This document shows, piece by piece, positions 35,006 to 44,500 of a stretch of 64,000 nt of DNA; position 1 is the stretch's first letter; each line of letters opens with the position of its first letter. The notes below the pieces were generated by a model, which searched no databases, had not been told where the DNA came from, and saw only the letters and a list, made by a program, of their open reading frames with translations. Source of the stretch: Sphingobacterium detergens (lineage in GTDB: Bacteria; Bacteroidota; Bacteroidia; Sphingobacteriales; Sphingobacteriaceae). The DNA is taken from assembly GCF_003610355.1 (NCBI RefSeq), contig NZ_RAPY01000003.1:496001-560000 (forward strand), written 5' to 3'. A program made the translations under genes and the position numbers.

Positions 35006-35048
35006 TTTGTTCTTATGCCTGCAGAACCTGTCGGACGGGAAGGTTTAA

Positions 35049-36371
35049 TTATTCGTCTTCGTCCAGAAATTTAGCGTCGATCTGTTTATTTGCTTTTGCT
35101 CCCAATCGTTTCAGCTTCTCCACTTTCCCGATGACATTTCCGGCACCTGTCGACAGTTTTTTGGTCGCATCTTCATGGCTCTTCAGTGCGCGTTCCAACT
35201 GATTTTGAACCTGCTCCATATCCGTCAGGAAGCTCACAAATTTATCGTACAAACTTCCTGCTTCTTTGGCGATTTCAATCACATTGCGTGTCTGACGCTC
35301 TTGCTTCCATATACTAGCGATAGTACGCAGTGTCGCCAACAGTGTCGAAGGGCTAACGATAACGACCTTGCGATCCCAAGCATCGCTGAATAGGTCTGGT
35401 TTTTCTGCGACAGACATACTCAATGCAGATTCGATCGGCATAAACAACAAGACAAATTCGGGCGATTCTATCCCGTACAACTCATGATAGTTTTTGGCGG
35501 AGAGCTCCTTCACGTGATTTTCAACGGACTGTACATGTTGTTTCGCGAAAATCACTCGGTCTTCATCAGTCTCCGCATTTACCCAACGCTCATAAGCGAT
35601 CAAGGAGACCTTAGAATCGACAATAAGATGTTTATCTTCGGGAAGGTCTATAATCGCATCGGGCTGCATTCTCCGCCCCTCAGCATCCATTAAGGAAACC
35701 TGTAACCTAAACTCACGGTCTTTCATCAGTCCCGAACGCTCCAGGACTCTTTCCAAAATCACTTCACCCCAATTACCCTGCTTTTTCGTATCTCCTTTTA
35801 ATGCTTTGGTAAGGCTATTGGCTTCATCTTTAATCTTGAGACTTTGTTCGACCAACTGCAACACGACACCTTTCAGGGAATTTCGTTCGGCCGCTTCCTG
35901 ATTATAATTTTTATCTACCTTCTCTTCAAACAGCTTGATTTTCTCCTTGAGCGGATCTAGGATCAGTCCGAGTGAGCGGTGGTTTGTTTCGGTAAATTTC
36001 TGAGTTTTCTCTTCCAATATTTTATTGGCGATAACCTGAAATTCATTGTTAAACTGCCTTTTTATTTCGGCAATTTCATTTTTTTGCTCCTGAAATTTAT
36101 CCATTTGGGCCTCATAGAATGAACGTGTACTTTCCAGCGAACGCTCGGCAACCAATACACTCTCACGTTCTTTGTCCAATTCATCTCTTAGCATTAAACG
36201 TTCTTCCAGCAAACTTTGTTCTCGTTGTTGTGAACGTGCCAGTTCTATTTTCAATGCCTCTACTTCTTTATTCTGCCCCACATCCACAGTAGGAGCGCCA
36301 TTTCTTTTCAACACCAATATGATCAAAATGACCAACAACAAGACAATTCCTGCAAAGAAAAATATTTCCAT
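35049..36371 (-). CDS. rmuC: DNA recombination protein RmuC
   Basis: RmuC limits inversions between short inverted repeats and is predicted to carry a nuclease-like fold. The N-terminal helix (about 2-22, FFFAGIVLLLVILIILVL) anchors it in the membrane. A long coiled coil (about 35-190) follows, then the RmuC domain with GNWGEVILERVLERSGL, PDAIIDLPEDKHLIVDSKVSLIAYE (given by its parts PDAIIDLP and IVDSKVSL) and LFMPIESALSMS. The length of 440 fits. It is convergent with the DUF4407 gene and has no obvious operon partner. Confidence 0.93.
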   Translation of the reverse strand: MEIFFFAGIVLLLVILIILVLKRNGAPTVDVGQNKEVEALKIELARSQQREQSLLEERLMLRDELDKERESVLVAERSLESTRSFYEAQMDKFQEQKNEIAEIKRQFNNEFQVIANKILEEKTQKFTETNHRSLGLILDPLKEKIKLFEEKVDKNYNQEAAERNSLKGVVLQLVEQSLKIKDEANSLTKALKGDTKKQGNWGEVILERVLERSGLMKDREFRLQVSLMDAEGRRMQPDAIIDLPEDKHLIVDSKVSLIAYERWVNAETDEDRVIFAKQHVQSVENHVKELSAKNYHELYGIESPEFVLLFMPIESALSMSVAEKPDLFSDAWDRKVVIVSPSTLLATLRTIASIWKQERQTRNVIEIAKEAGSLYDKFVSFLTDMEQVQNQLERALKSHEDATKKLSTGAGNVIGKVEKLKRLGAKANKQIDAKFLDEDE

Positions 36372-36610
36372 GATTTATATTTTACGAGAATAGCAGCTTC
36401 TTACCTGTCGTGACAGAACATCTGCTACCAAATTTGATTAATGTTAAGTTTGCGTGCCAACAGCAGTATGCAACAATCTTTTTGACCGGTTATACCACTA
36501 CCGACTGATGAGTTTATGCCGCTGCAACTGGGTAATGCTTTCTTCAATCCAATACCGCTTTAATTTAGACATTGCATTAAGACACAAGCAAGATATTGCT
36601 TTATGCTTAT

Positions 36611-37798
36611 TTACTGCAACTTCTGATGGGTTTTCCACCATAGATCGGGCATTTCCCCTGATACGGCCATTTGGTAATCTTCATAACGGCATGGCACAAG
36701 GTAGTACCTTTCGTTGACAGATTTTGATCCAAAATAAGGCACTTGTATCCACCAGCGGTCTGATTTTTTGCTTTTCACAAAAACCAATTCGTGTTCTTCA
36801 TTTTCAAGTGTGGTACGATAGATAATATAGGACGATTTGGGATACAACGGTGTATCCTGCTTGCGATTATAATAACCGTCGATAAAACACCAGATCATTT
36901 GAGAAACCAACATTGCGGTCTGTTCCATGGGATCAAATGTCGGGTTCAATTCGTAGAAACCAATAGAAGTACATTTGTCCGACATACCTGCATAACGTGC
37001 AAGCTGACAAGCTTCGTCTCCGTACAAGCCATTTGGAATCGCATTGGCATTGCCCGGTGCCTCTGATGCCCGTATGGCGCCAATATCGAAACTGATCAGG
37101 TCAGCAGCCCGGATAAGTGGTTCAGACTGATCCATTTTACCTGCGATCATCCCTACTCGGGTTGCATTGAAAAACAATTTGTCGTACATATTGATGGACT
37201 CTTTGCTGACAAGATAGGTCTGATAAGCAATGGAATTCAGGTTAAACAGATAATCGGGCTGATGCAAAATAATGTGATTGACATAAGACCGAGAATTGAG
37301 GCTGACATTTTCAGCTTCCTCCTGATTGAGATCGAAACGCGAATCCACAATAGCCAATTCGATCTTCCGTTCCAAATTCTGGTAGCCTAGGTATTGTGCA
37401 TAGGTCAGATCCTGTCCTCCACCGATAATAATCGGGAGAATATTCGTCTTTACTAATTCTTCTACCACCGATTTCAAGGCCACGTAGGTATCCTGAATGG
37501 TATTACCTGCTTTTATATTCCCCAGATCGACAATATTCATCTTATAATCCCCTTGATACAAGGTATAAAGGTGTTTGCGTACCGCATCCGGAGCTTTATC
37601 CGTTCCGTTGTTATTGACCGATGCCCGATCCTCCTGTACACCGATAATAGCCAATTGAGGTTGTTCATTTTCCTCCCAAGTGGGAAAATCTGTTTCATAA
37701 GCCTGAATCACATTCCCTAATTGGGAATTTAAGAAACCATGCTCTGGAGAGATACTTGCAATTGAAATCGGGCTAAAGAATACGGACAATGATGACAT
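36611..37798 (-). CDS. Arginase/agmatinase-fold protein with degenerate metal site (annotated relatives: formimidoylglutamase)
   Basis: The fold is that of ureohydrolases, recognisable from IIIGGGQDLTYAQYLG at 123-138, IVDSRFDL at 150-157 and ISFDIGAIRASEAPG at 235-249. In active enzymes these are GGxH(D/S), DAHxD and SxDxDxxDP; here the two metal-binding histidines are Gln129 and Arg154, and the second Asp of the third motif is Gly240. Loss of at least three of six manganese ligands makes normal ureohydrolase activity unlikely. The length of 395 is longer than typical (about 310-320), with an extra C-terminal domain of about 70 residues rich in aromatic residues. It may bind a ligand or partner; function unknown. 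Confidence 0.8.
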   Translation of the reverse strand: MSSLSVFFSPISIASISPEHGFLNSQLGNVIQAYETDFPTWEENEQPQLAIIGVQEDRASVNNNGTDKAPDAVRKHLYTLYQGDYKMNIVDLGNIKAGNTIQDTYVALKSVVEELVKTNILPIIIGGGQDLTYAQYLGYQNLERKIELAIVDSRFDLNQEEAENVSLNSRSYVNHIILHQPDYLFNLNSIAYQTYLVSKESINMYDKLFFNATRVGMIAGKMDQSEPLIRAADLISFDIGAIRASEAPGNANAIPNGLYGDEACQLARYAGMSDKCTSIGFYELNPTFDPMEQTAMLVSQMIWCFIDGYYNRKQDTPLYPKSSYIIYRTTLENEEHELVFVKSKKSDRWWIQVPYFGSKSVNERYYLVPCRYEDYQMAVSGEMPDLWWKTHQKLQ

Positions 37799-37894
37799 AA
37801 GCTATAATTTGTTTAAAACATCTTATTTTTTCGGGATGCAACTCACACAAATATCCATTTATTAACTAACTTTTGAAAACATTATTTTTAACAG

Positions 37895-37902
37895 TATCTT
37901 TA
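37895..37902 (+). promoter_or_regulatory. Possible -7 box 4 bases before a GTG start
   Basis: TATCTTTA matches TAnnTTTG except for the last base and lies 4 bases before the GTG at 37907. If used, the message would be leaderless. The mismatch makes this weaker than the other boxes. Confidence 0.35.
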
Positions 37903-37906
37903 TCAA

Positions 37907-38878
37907 GTGATATTAATAACAGGAGGAACAGGTTTTTTAGGATCTACATTGATCAAACAATTGATCGATCAAGGAATTGACGTCATTGCGACCAAGAGAG
38001 CTCAATCGATTATTCCAGCCAGCCTGTTATCTTCTTCGTTGATTCAGTGGATTGATGCAGACATCAACGATTATTTTGAACTGGAAGACGCGCTGGAAGG
38101 CGTAACGAAAGTGTATCACTGCGCGGCACTGGTGTCCTATCAGAAGAAAGATGCTAAATCACTCTTTAAGGTCAATGTAGAAGGAACAGCAAATATTGTC
38201 AACCTTTGCCTGGAGAAAAACATTCGTCTACTCCATGTTAGTTCGATCGCCGCATTGGGCACCAACAAAGACAACTTACCGGTATCTGAAAAAGACCATT
38301 GGGAGCATAGCCCCACAACCTCCAACTATTCGCTGTCTAAATATCAGGCGGAAATGGAGGTTTGGCGCGGTATTACGGAGGGGCTGGATGCCGTTATCGT
38401 AAACCCTTCGGTGATATTGGGAGCGGCGGCCAAAGACAAAGGATCTGGAGCCATATTCTCAATGATCAATAAGGGATTGAAGTTTTATCCGAAAGGGAGT
38501 GTCGGCATCGTCGATGTGGAGGATGTCGCGTCAATTATGATCCAATTGATGGAAAAGGGCGAGATTACTGCTGAACGCTATATTATCAATCACCTCAACA
38601 TTCCCAATAAAGATCTGATTAGTGTGGCCAGCGTCCTGATGAACAAGCCCGAACCTACGATTGAAGTCTCCGAGACTCTTCTTCAGATCGCATCCACTGT
38701 TTCCAGCATGCTCGCTGTCTTCAAGAAATCGGACTCTTCGCTGACCAAAGAAACGGCAGCAGCATCGAGTGCCAAATTACAGTACTCCAATGCGAAGGTA
38801 CAGTCACTCTTGAACCACAGTTACCGTCCATTGGAACAGACATTAAAAGAAATTGCAAATTTGTACAGCAAACAGTAA
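37907..38878 (+). CDS. NAD(P)-dependent epimerase/dehydratase (extended SDR)
   Basis: The 323-residue cytoplasmic protein begins with the Rossmann motif ILITGGTGFLGSTL at 2-15 and carries the SDR active-site pattern with Ser in LLHVSSIAALG and YSLSKYQAE (Tyr and Lys of YxxxK) at about 143-151. It resembles the dihydroflavonol-4-reductase-like subgroup; substrate unknown. The start codon is GTG at 37907; no in-frame ATG precedes the glycine motif and the upstream sequence offers none. The possible promoter box ends only 4 bases upstream. It is not clearly in an operon with the following serB-like gene. Confidence 0.88.
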   Translation: MILITGGTGFLGSTLIKQLIDQGIDVIATKRAQSIIPASLLSSSLIQWIDADINDYFELEDALEGVTKVYHCAALVSYQKKDAKSLFKVNVEGTANIVNLCLEKNIRLLHVSSIAALGTNKDNLPVSEKDHWEHSPTTSNYSLSKYQAEMEVWRGITEGLDAVIVNPSVILGAAAKDKGSGAIFSMINKGLKFYPKGSVGIVDVEDVASIMIQLMEKGEITAERYIINHLNIPNKDLISVASVLMNKPEPTIEVSETLLQIASTVSSMLAVFKKSDSSLTKETAAASSAKLQYSNAKVQSLLNHSYRPLEQTLKEIANLYSKQ

Positions 38879-39178
38879 AAACAATATAAAATATTAAACA
38901 ACCGAACCCTGAACCCGTCATGAGCTTACCAAACTATCCGATTCAAAATAAAGCCTGCGTGTTTATGATTGTTTCATTTGCTAAACAGTATCCCGATGAA
39001 ACCATCAAAAGCTCCAATTGCTTACCAAGGAAATGACAGTTTGCCCATGATCGCTTCATCGCCATTAAAAAACAAATAATTAAGATGAAACCATCATGGT
39101 TAACTAAATCACAGTTCGATAGTAATAAATAAGTATCCTCATGATAGATTCATCACCACTAAAAAACAAATAATTACG
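38879..39178. repeat. Upstream region of the SerB fusion with a 94-base tandem duplication
   Basis: TTCATCnCCAnTAAAAAACAA followed by ATAATTAnGATGAAA occurs at 39055-39090 and 39149-39184, exactly 94 bases apart; the second copy contains the real start codon. GATGAAACCATC words lie at 38995 and 39084. The ATG of the first copy opens a 15-codon frame (39085-39132) ending in TAA. No other gene is seen. Confidence 0.75.
39085..39132 (+). other. Possible 15-residue upstream open frame in the SerB leader
   Basis: The first copy of the duplicated leader carries an ATG in the same sequence context as the real start codon and encodes MKPSWLTKSQFDSNK before a stop. Three of its 15 residues are Ser. 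It could be translated and influence the downstream gene, or be a by-product of the duplication. No attenuator hairpin is evident, so this is a weak candidate. Confidence 0.25.
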
Positions 39179-40471
39179 ATGAAAAACTATTACATCATTG
39201 ATTTTGATAGTACATTTACCCAAGTAGAAGCGCTCGATGAGCTCGCCCGGATCTCACTCGAAAATCATCCTGACCGCGAATCTATCTACAATGAAATTGA
39301 ACGATACACCAATCTTGCCATGGAGGGAAAACTCTCTTTCCGTGAAGCCTTGGCCGGTCGTGTGAAATTGCTAAACGCGAATAAAAGTCACCTGGATAAA
39401 TTGGTATCTCACCTCAAGAAAAAGGTTTCAACGTCTTTCTCACGTAATCGTGAATTTTTTAAAAAACATTCGGATACGGCCTGGATTGTTTCCGGAGGAT
39501 TTAAGGAATTTATCACCCCTGTGGTGACTCCTTATCATATCAAAACCGAAAATATCTATGCGAACACATTTAGATTCGATGCGGAAGGCAATATCATCGG
39601 CTTTGATGAAGATAATCCGCTATCCACTGAAGGCGGAAAAGTACAGCTCTTAAAACAACTGAATATCGAAGGCCGACTTTTTGGTATTGGCGATGGTTAT
39701 TCGGATTTCCAATTGAAAGAATCGGGTTTAATCGAAAAGTTTTTTGCCTTCACCGAGAACATCCAACGTAAAAGTGTCACTGAAAAAGCGGATTTCATCA
39801 CGCCTAGCTTTGATGAATTCTTATATGTAAATGATCTACCACGCGCGATCTCTTACCCTAAAAACCGTATCCTTTGTCTCATTGTTGGTGATGTTCCGGA
39901 AATTGCTGCCCATATTCTGAAAAGAGATGGTTTCTCGATCCGTACGAAAGAGACTTTCGAAGAGAAATATGTAAAAGATGTTGGCATGCTTTTGCTAGGC
40001 GACAATATTGACATCACTGATGAACAGCTTCAACAGGCCGATAAATTAAAAACAATCGGTTATCTGGGCGATATCAAGGGGCATATCAATAAAGATATCT
40101 GCAATGCCAAAGGAATTGTCGTATTTGATGATAAGAAAAGTAAAAAGAAAAATTCGGAATTTATACCACGTCGTATGGCCGAATTTATCAACAATGGTGA
40201 CACTTATCTCAGCCGCAATTTCCCAAATCTGGTATTACCAAAAGTAAAACAGGTGACAAGATTGCTGCATATCCATAAAAACGTACCGGGTATCATGGCC
40301 CAAATCAATAAGGTCTATGCACAAAACAACATCAATATTGTTGCACAGTTTTTAATGACCAGGAGCGATATTGGCTATGCCGTTACAGATATTCAGGGCG
40401 AATATGATAAAGATCTATTGAAGCAATTGAAGCAGATTGACAATACGATCAAATTTAGAATATTATATTAA
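39179..40471 (+). CDS. HAD-IB phosphatase (SerB-like) fused to PGDH-derived N-domain and ACT domain
   Basis: Residues about 1-222 form a phosphoserine-phosphatase-like HAD domain with nucleophile motif DFDSTFTQVEALDE (8-21), VSGGFKEF (104-111) and acidic motif GIGDGYSDF (169-177). Residues about 228-318 resemble the substrate-binding domain of 3-phosphoglycerate dehydrogenase without catalytic residues I can identify. Residues 328-355 (PRRMAEFINNGDTYLSRNFP) match the PGDH tail and 360-430 form an ACT domain (LLHIHKNVPGIMAQINKVYA). The NAD-binding domain normally between these parts is missing. Phosphoserine to serine is the likely reaction, with serine sensing by the ACT domain inferred. Confidence 0.85.
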   Translation: MKNYYIIDFDSTFTQVEALDELARISLENHPDRESIYNEIERYTNLAMEGKLSFREALAGRVKLLNANKSHLDKLVSHLKKKVSTSFSRNREFFKKHSDTAWIVSGGFKEFITPVVTPYHIKTENIYANTFRFDAEGNIIGFDEDNPLSTEGGKVQLLKQLNIEGRLFGIGDGYSDFQLKESGLIEKFFAFTENIQRKSVTEKADFITPSFDEFLYVNDLPRAISYPKNRILCLIVGDVPEIAAHILKRDGFSIRTKETFEEKYVKDVGMLLLGDNIDITDEQLQQADKLKTIGYLGDIKGHINKDICNAKGIVVFDDKKSKKKNSEFIPRRMAEFINNGDTYLSRNFPNLVLPKVKQVTRLLHIHKNVPGIMAQINKVYAQNNINIVAQFLMTRSDIGYAVTDIQGEYDKDLLKQLKQIDNTIKFRILY

Positions 40472-40650
40472 CAATCAACCAGCTGATCTATGCGGTAGAG
40501 TCTGGGTGATACTTCCCGTCTACCTAATTTTAGGTCGCTGATAAAATATGGATAAAGGAGCAAGGATAACAGACTATTAGCTGAACAATCAGGCGTCTTT
40601 CATCTTTGCTCTTTCATCGCTAATAATAAGATCATTTTACGTAAAACATT

Positions 40651-41235
40651 ATGTCTCTACATCAAGATGCCGAGTTAAAGAAAGCTGTCCTTGAGCTGCC
40701 ACAAAAAGAAAAAGACAAATTACTTGTCCGTCTGATCAGTAAGGACAAAATGTTGATGAAACAATTGCATTTTCAATTGTTAGAGAACGAGTATGATCTG
40801 GAGGAACGTATTGATAAATTGCGGAAGCAATTAGCTCAATTGTTTGACATCGGAACAAGTCAGATTGGCAATACACCGCATCATAGCAATTTTATCGGGC
40901 TGAGCAAGCTGGTCAAACAAGCAAGCGGTTTGGTAAACGAGCATGAGAAAGTCACCAAAGATAAAACCAGTGAAGCTGAATTTCGCTTTTATATCTTACA
41001 GCGGGTCATAGGCGACTATGAACGACTATTTGATTCGTCTTATCAATCGGCAGCCCATAAATTGCATAAATATATCACGGGCCGTATTAAACATGCTGTC
41101 GGCAAATATGATAAACTTCATGAGGACTTTCAGTTCGATTATCGGGAAGATTTTCAAAACGCACTACATGCTTTTGGTAATACAACATTAAAAAGCTATA
41201 TTAGTGAACAGCGAATTGAGCTTGACCTGAATTAA
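40651..41235 (+). CDS. Conserved hypothetical helical protein, 194 residues
   Basis: No family recognised. The protein is predicted to be almost fully alpha-helical, rich in Lys, Glu, Leu and His, with no signal peptide or membrane segment. The start MSLHQDAELKKAVLELPQKEKDKLLVRLI (ends MSLHQDAEL and LLVRLI) looks like a helical hairpin, and a second helical block covers about 105-190. The stop is 2 bases before the ATG of a 43-residue membrane peptide, so the pair is probably translated from one message. Cytoplasmic; function unknown. Confidence 0.7.
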   Translation: MSLHQDAELKKAVLELPQKEKDKLLVRLISKDKMLMKQLHFQLLENEYDLEERIDKLRKQLAQLFDIGTSQIGNTPHHSNFIGLSKLVKQASGLVNEHEKVTKDKTSEAEFRFYILQRVIGDYERLFDSSYQSAAHKLHKYITGRIKHAVGKYDKLHEDFQFDYREDFQNALHAFGNTTLKSYISEQRIELDLN

Positions 41236-41237
41236 TT

Positions 41238-41369
41238 ATGAGAAACAGCAAAAACCGTGTTAAAATTGGATCCTATCGTGTCACTGCCTACGAGCAATAT
41301 AAATTACTCTATTTGGCGATCCTTTTGATCTTATTGGCCTTTGCCTATACATTCCACTTAGCAAAATAG
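41238..41369 (+). CDS. Small single-pass membrane protein, 43 residues
   Basis: The frame begins 2 bases after the preceding stop with ATG and encodes a basic N-terminal part (MRNSKNRVKIGSYRVTAYEQ) followed by one hydrophobic helix (LLYLAILLILLAFAYTFHL) and a terminal AK. The clean positive-then-hydrophobic design and tight spacing support a real small gene. Function is unknown; a membrane anchor or partner for the helical protein upstream is a guess. Confidence 0.55.
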   Translation: MRNSKNRVKIGSYRVTAYEQYKLLYLAILLILLAFAYTFHLAK

Positions 41370-41577
41370 TTCATTGCGGAATCTCCATTACTAGTCTTCA
41401 GTAACAGGCTGCATAATTGGTCGTTTGCCAAAGTACTTTCATCCACAGCTCAAGAGACATATCCCTCTTGTCCTATCACCAAAAGTTATCTTTTCGATAA
41501 GTTTTTTACCAAAAAATTTAGCACAACATACCATATACTTACGAGGAATTAATTAAATTCGCAATTATTCGAAATTT

Positions 41578-44500
41578 TTGCTCGTGGGAATTCAAGAAAT
41601 ACTAGAAAAATACAGCCAAAGCGAATCAGTCCAGTCGCTTACAAAGGCCATGCAGTCCAAAAATCCAAAGATTCAACTGAAAGGTCTTATCGGTTCTTCG
41701 GATGCATTTATTGCCGTCTCATCCTACAAATTGCAGGAGCGTCCAATGGTCTTTATCTTGCCAACGCACGAAGATGCCTCCTACTTTTTAAGTGACCTGG
41801 AAAGCTTACTGGACAAACAGGTACTTTTTTTCCCTTCTTCTTACCGAAAAGCTTTTGACTTCACACAGACGGATTCGGCAAATGTACTACAGCGTGCAGA
41901 AACATTAAGTTCGCTCAATCATACATCGGAATTACCAAAGATGGTGGTCACTTACCCCGAAGCAATTGCTGAAAAGGTAATCAATCGTACCGATCTGGAG
42001 AAAAACACGCTGGAGATTACAGAAAACACGGCTTTAAGTATTGATTTTATCAATGAGTTTTTGATCGAATATGATTTCGAACGTGTAGATTTTGTCTATG
42101 AACCCGGACAATTTGCAATACGAGGAGGTATCGTAGATATTTTTTCTTTCTCGAACGACCTTCCCTACCGCATCGAATTCTTTGGTGATGATATCGAAAG
42201 CATTCGGACATTTGACATAGAATCTCAGCTCTCGGTCAATAAAATCCATAAGGTTACCATTGTTCCGAATGTTCAGGCCAAGTTTCTGACCTCGCAGCAC
42301 ATTTCCTTATTGGAATATATCGATCAGGGGGCTTCCATTTGGATCAAAGACGCCCAGTTTACACTTGATATTGTCAAGGATGGGTTGAAAAAAGCAAAAC
42401 AACTCTGGACCAGTTTGACTGATAAACAGAAAAAAGATAATCCAGACTGGCATAATCCGGAGTATGAATTTACCGACGAGAAAAACCTCAATGCCCTATT
42501 TTTTGATTTCCCGATCATTGAATTTGGAAAGCAGTTTTTCTATAAGGGGGACGTCACACTCAAGTTTGACATTCATCCACAACCTTCTTTTAATAAAGAT
42601 TTTAATCTGCTGATCCATAACTTTAAGGAGAATGAGAGCCATCGGATCCAGAATCTGATCTTTTCGGACTCAACGAAACAGGTTGAACGGATCTATACGA
42701 TATTAGAGGATCTTGACAAAGCGGCTACGTTTATCCCTATTCATAAAGCATTGCGAGAAGGCTTTAGGGACGACAGCTTAAAATTGGCTTGTTATACAGA
42801 TCATCAGATATTTGATAGGTACTACAAATACAAGCGAAAAAAAGCATACGAACGTTCGCAGGCAATCACATTGAAAGATCTACGGGACCTTAAACCCGGA
42901 GATTTTATCACGCATATTGATCATGGGGTAGGCCGGTATGGCGGCCTGGAAAAGGTGGATGTCAATGGCAAATCACAGGAGATGATCCGGTTGATCTATG
43001 CAGACAATGATTTGCTTTATGTCAATATCAACTCGTTAAACCGGATTTCAAAATATTCCGGCAAGGAGGGTACAGTTCCAAAGATGAACAAGCTGGGTAC
43101 GGATGCCTGGGATAAATTAAAGAAAACGACCAAGAAGAAAGTCAAGGATATTGCCCGTGACCTGATTATGCTCTATGCAAAACGGAAGGCTCAGCATGGG
43201 AATGCCTTCTCTCCGGACAGCTATTTGCAGAATGAACTGGAAGCCTCATTTATCTATGAGGATACGCCAGATCAGGAAAAGGCTACCGCTGATGTAAAAA
43301 AAGACATGGAATCACCACATCCAATGGACCGGTTGATCTGTGGTGATGTCGGGTTTGGAAAGACAGAAGTTGCCATCCGGGCAGCATTTAAAGCCGTTGC
43401 TGACAGCAAACAGGTTGCTGTGTTAGTCCCAACAACGATCTTAGCATTACAGCACCATCGTACTTTTACCGAACGTCTGAAAGGACTTCCCTGCAATATT
43501 GACTACATCAACCGTTTCAAAACGACCAAACAGATCAAGGACACTTTGGCGCGTCTTGCGGAAGGAAAAATAGATATCATCATCGGTACACATCGCCTCG
43601 TGAGTAAGGATGTCAAGTTCAAGGACCTTGGTTTGATGATTATTGATGAGGAGCAAAAATTTGGTGTTGCCGCTAAAGAGAAGTTAAAGGCTATGCGTGC
43701 CAATGTGGACTCGTTGACTTTGACAGCAACCCCTATCCCAAGGACCTTGCATTTCTCCTTGATGGGAGCGCGAGATCTAAGCATTATATCTACTCCTCCG
43801 CCCAATCGTCAACCGGTACAGACCGAGCTTCACGTATTTAATGAATCATTGATCGGTGAAGCAGTCAGTTATGAACTCGATCGGGGTGGACAGGTTTTCT
43901 TTATTCACAACCGTGTGGCTGACCTTCCTCAATTGGGCAATTTAATCCGCAAGCTGGTACCCGGAGCGCGCGTCGGTGTGGCTCATGGTCAACTGGAAGG
44001 AGATGAATTGGAAGATGTGATGCTCAAATTCATCAACCATGACTTTGACGTGCTTATCGCAACGACAATTATTGAAGCAGGTCTGGATATCCCGAATGCC
44101 AATACCATTATCATCAACCATGCGCATATGTTCGGCTTGAGTGACCTTCACCAAATGCGGGGCCGTGTAGGTCGTTCGAATAAAAAAGCCTTCTGTTACT
44201 TATTGAGTCCTCCATTATCAACATTGACATCGGAGGCATACAAACGACTTTCGGCGATAGAGGAATTCTCAGAGCTAGGTTCGGGATTCAATGTTGCCAT
44301 GCGGGACTTAGATATCCGGGGTTCCGGAAATTTACTGGGCGGAGAGCAATCAGGCTTTATTGCTGAAATAGGTTTTGAAATGTATCACAAAATCTTGGAT
44401 GAAGCCATCCAGGAACTGAAAGATGATGAGTTCTCGGAGGTATTTGCGGATGAACAGGAACGCAAATATGTTAATTTTACACAAATAGACACCGATCTTG

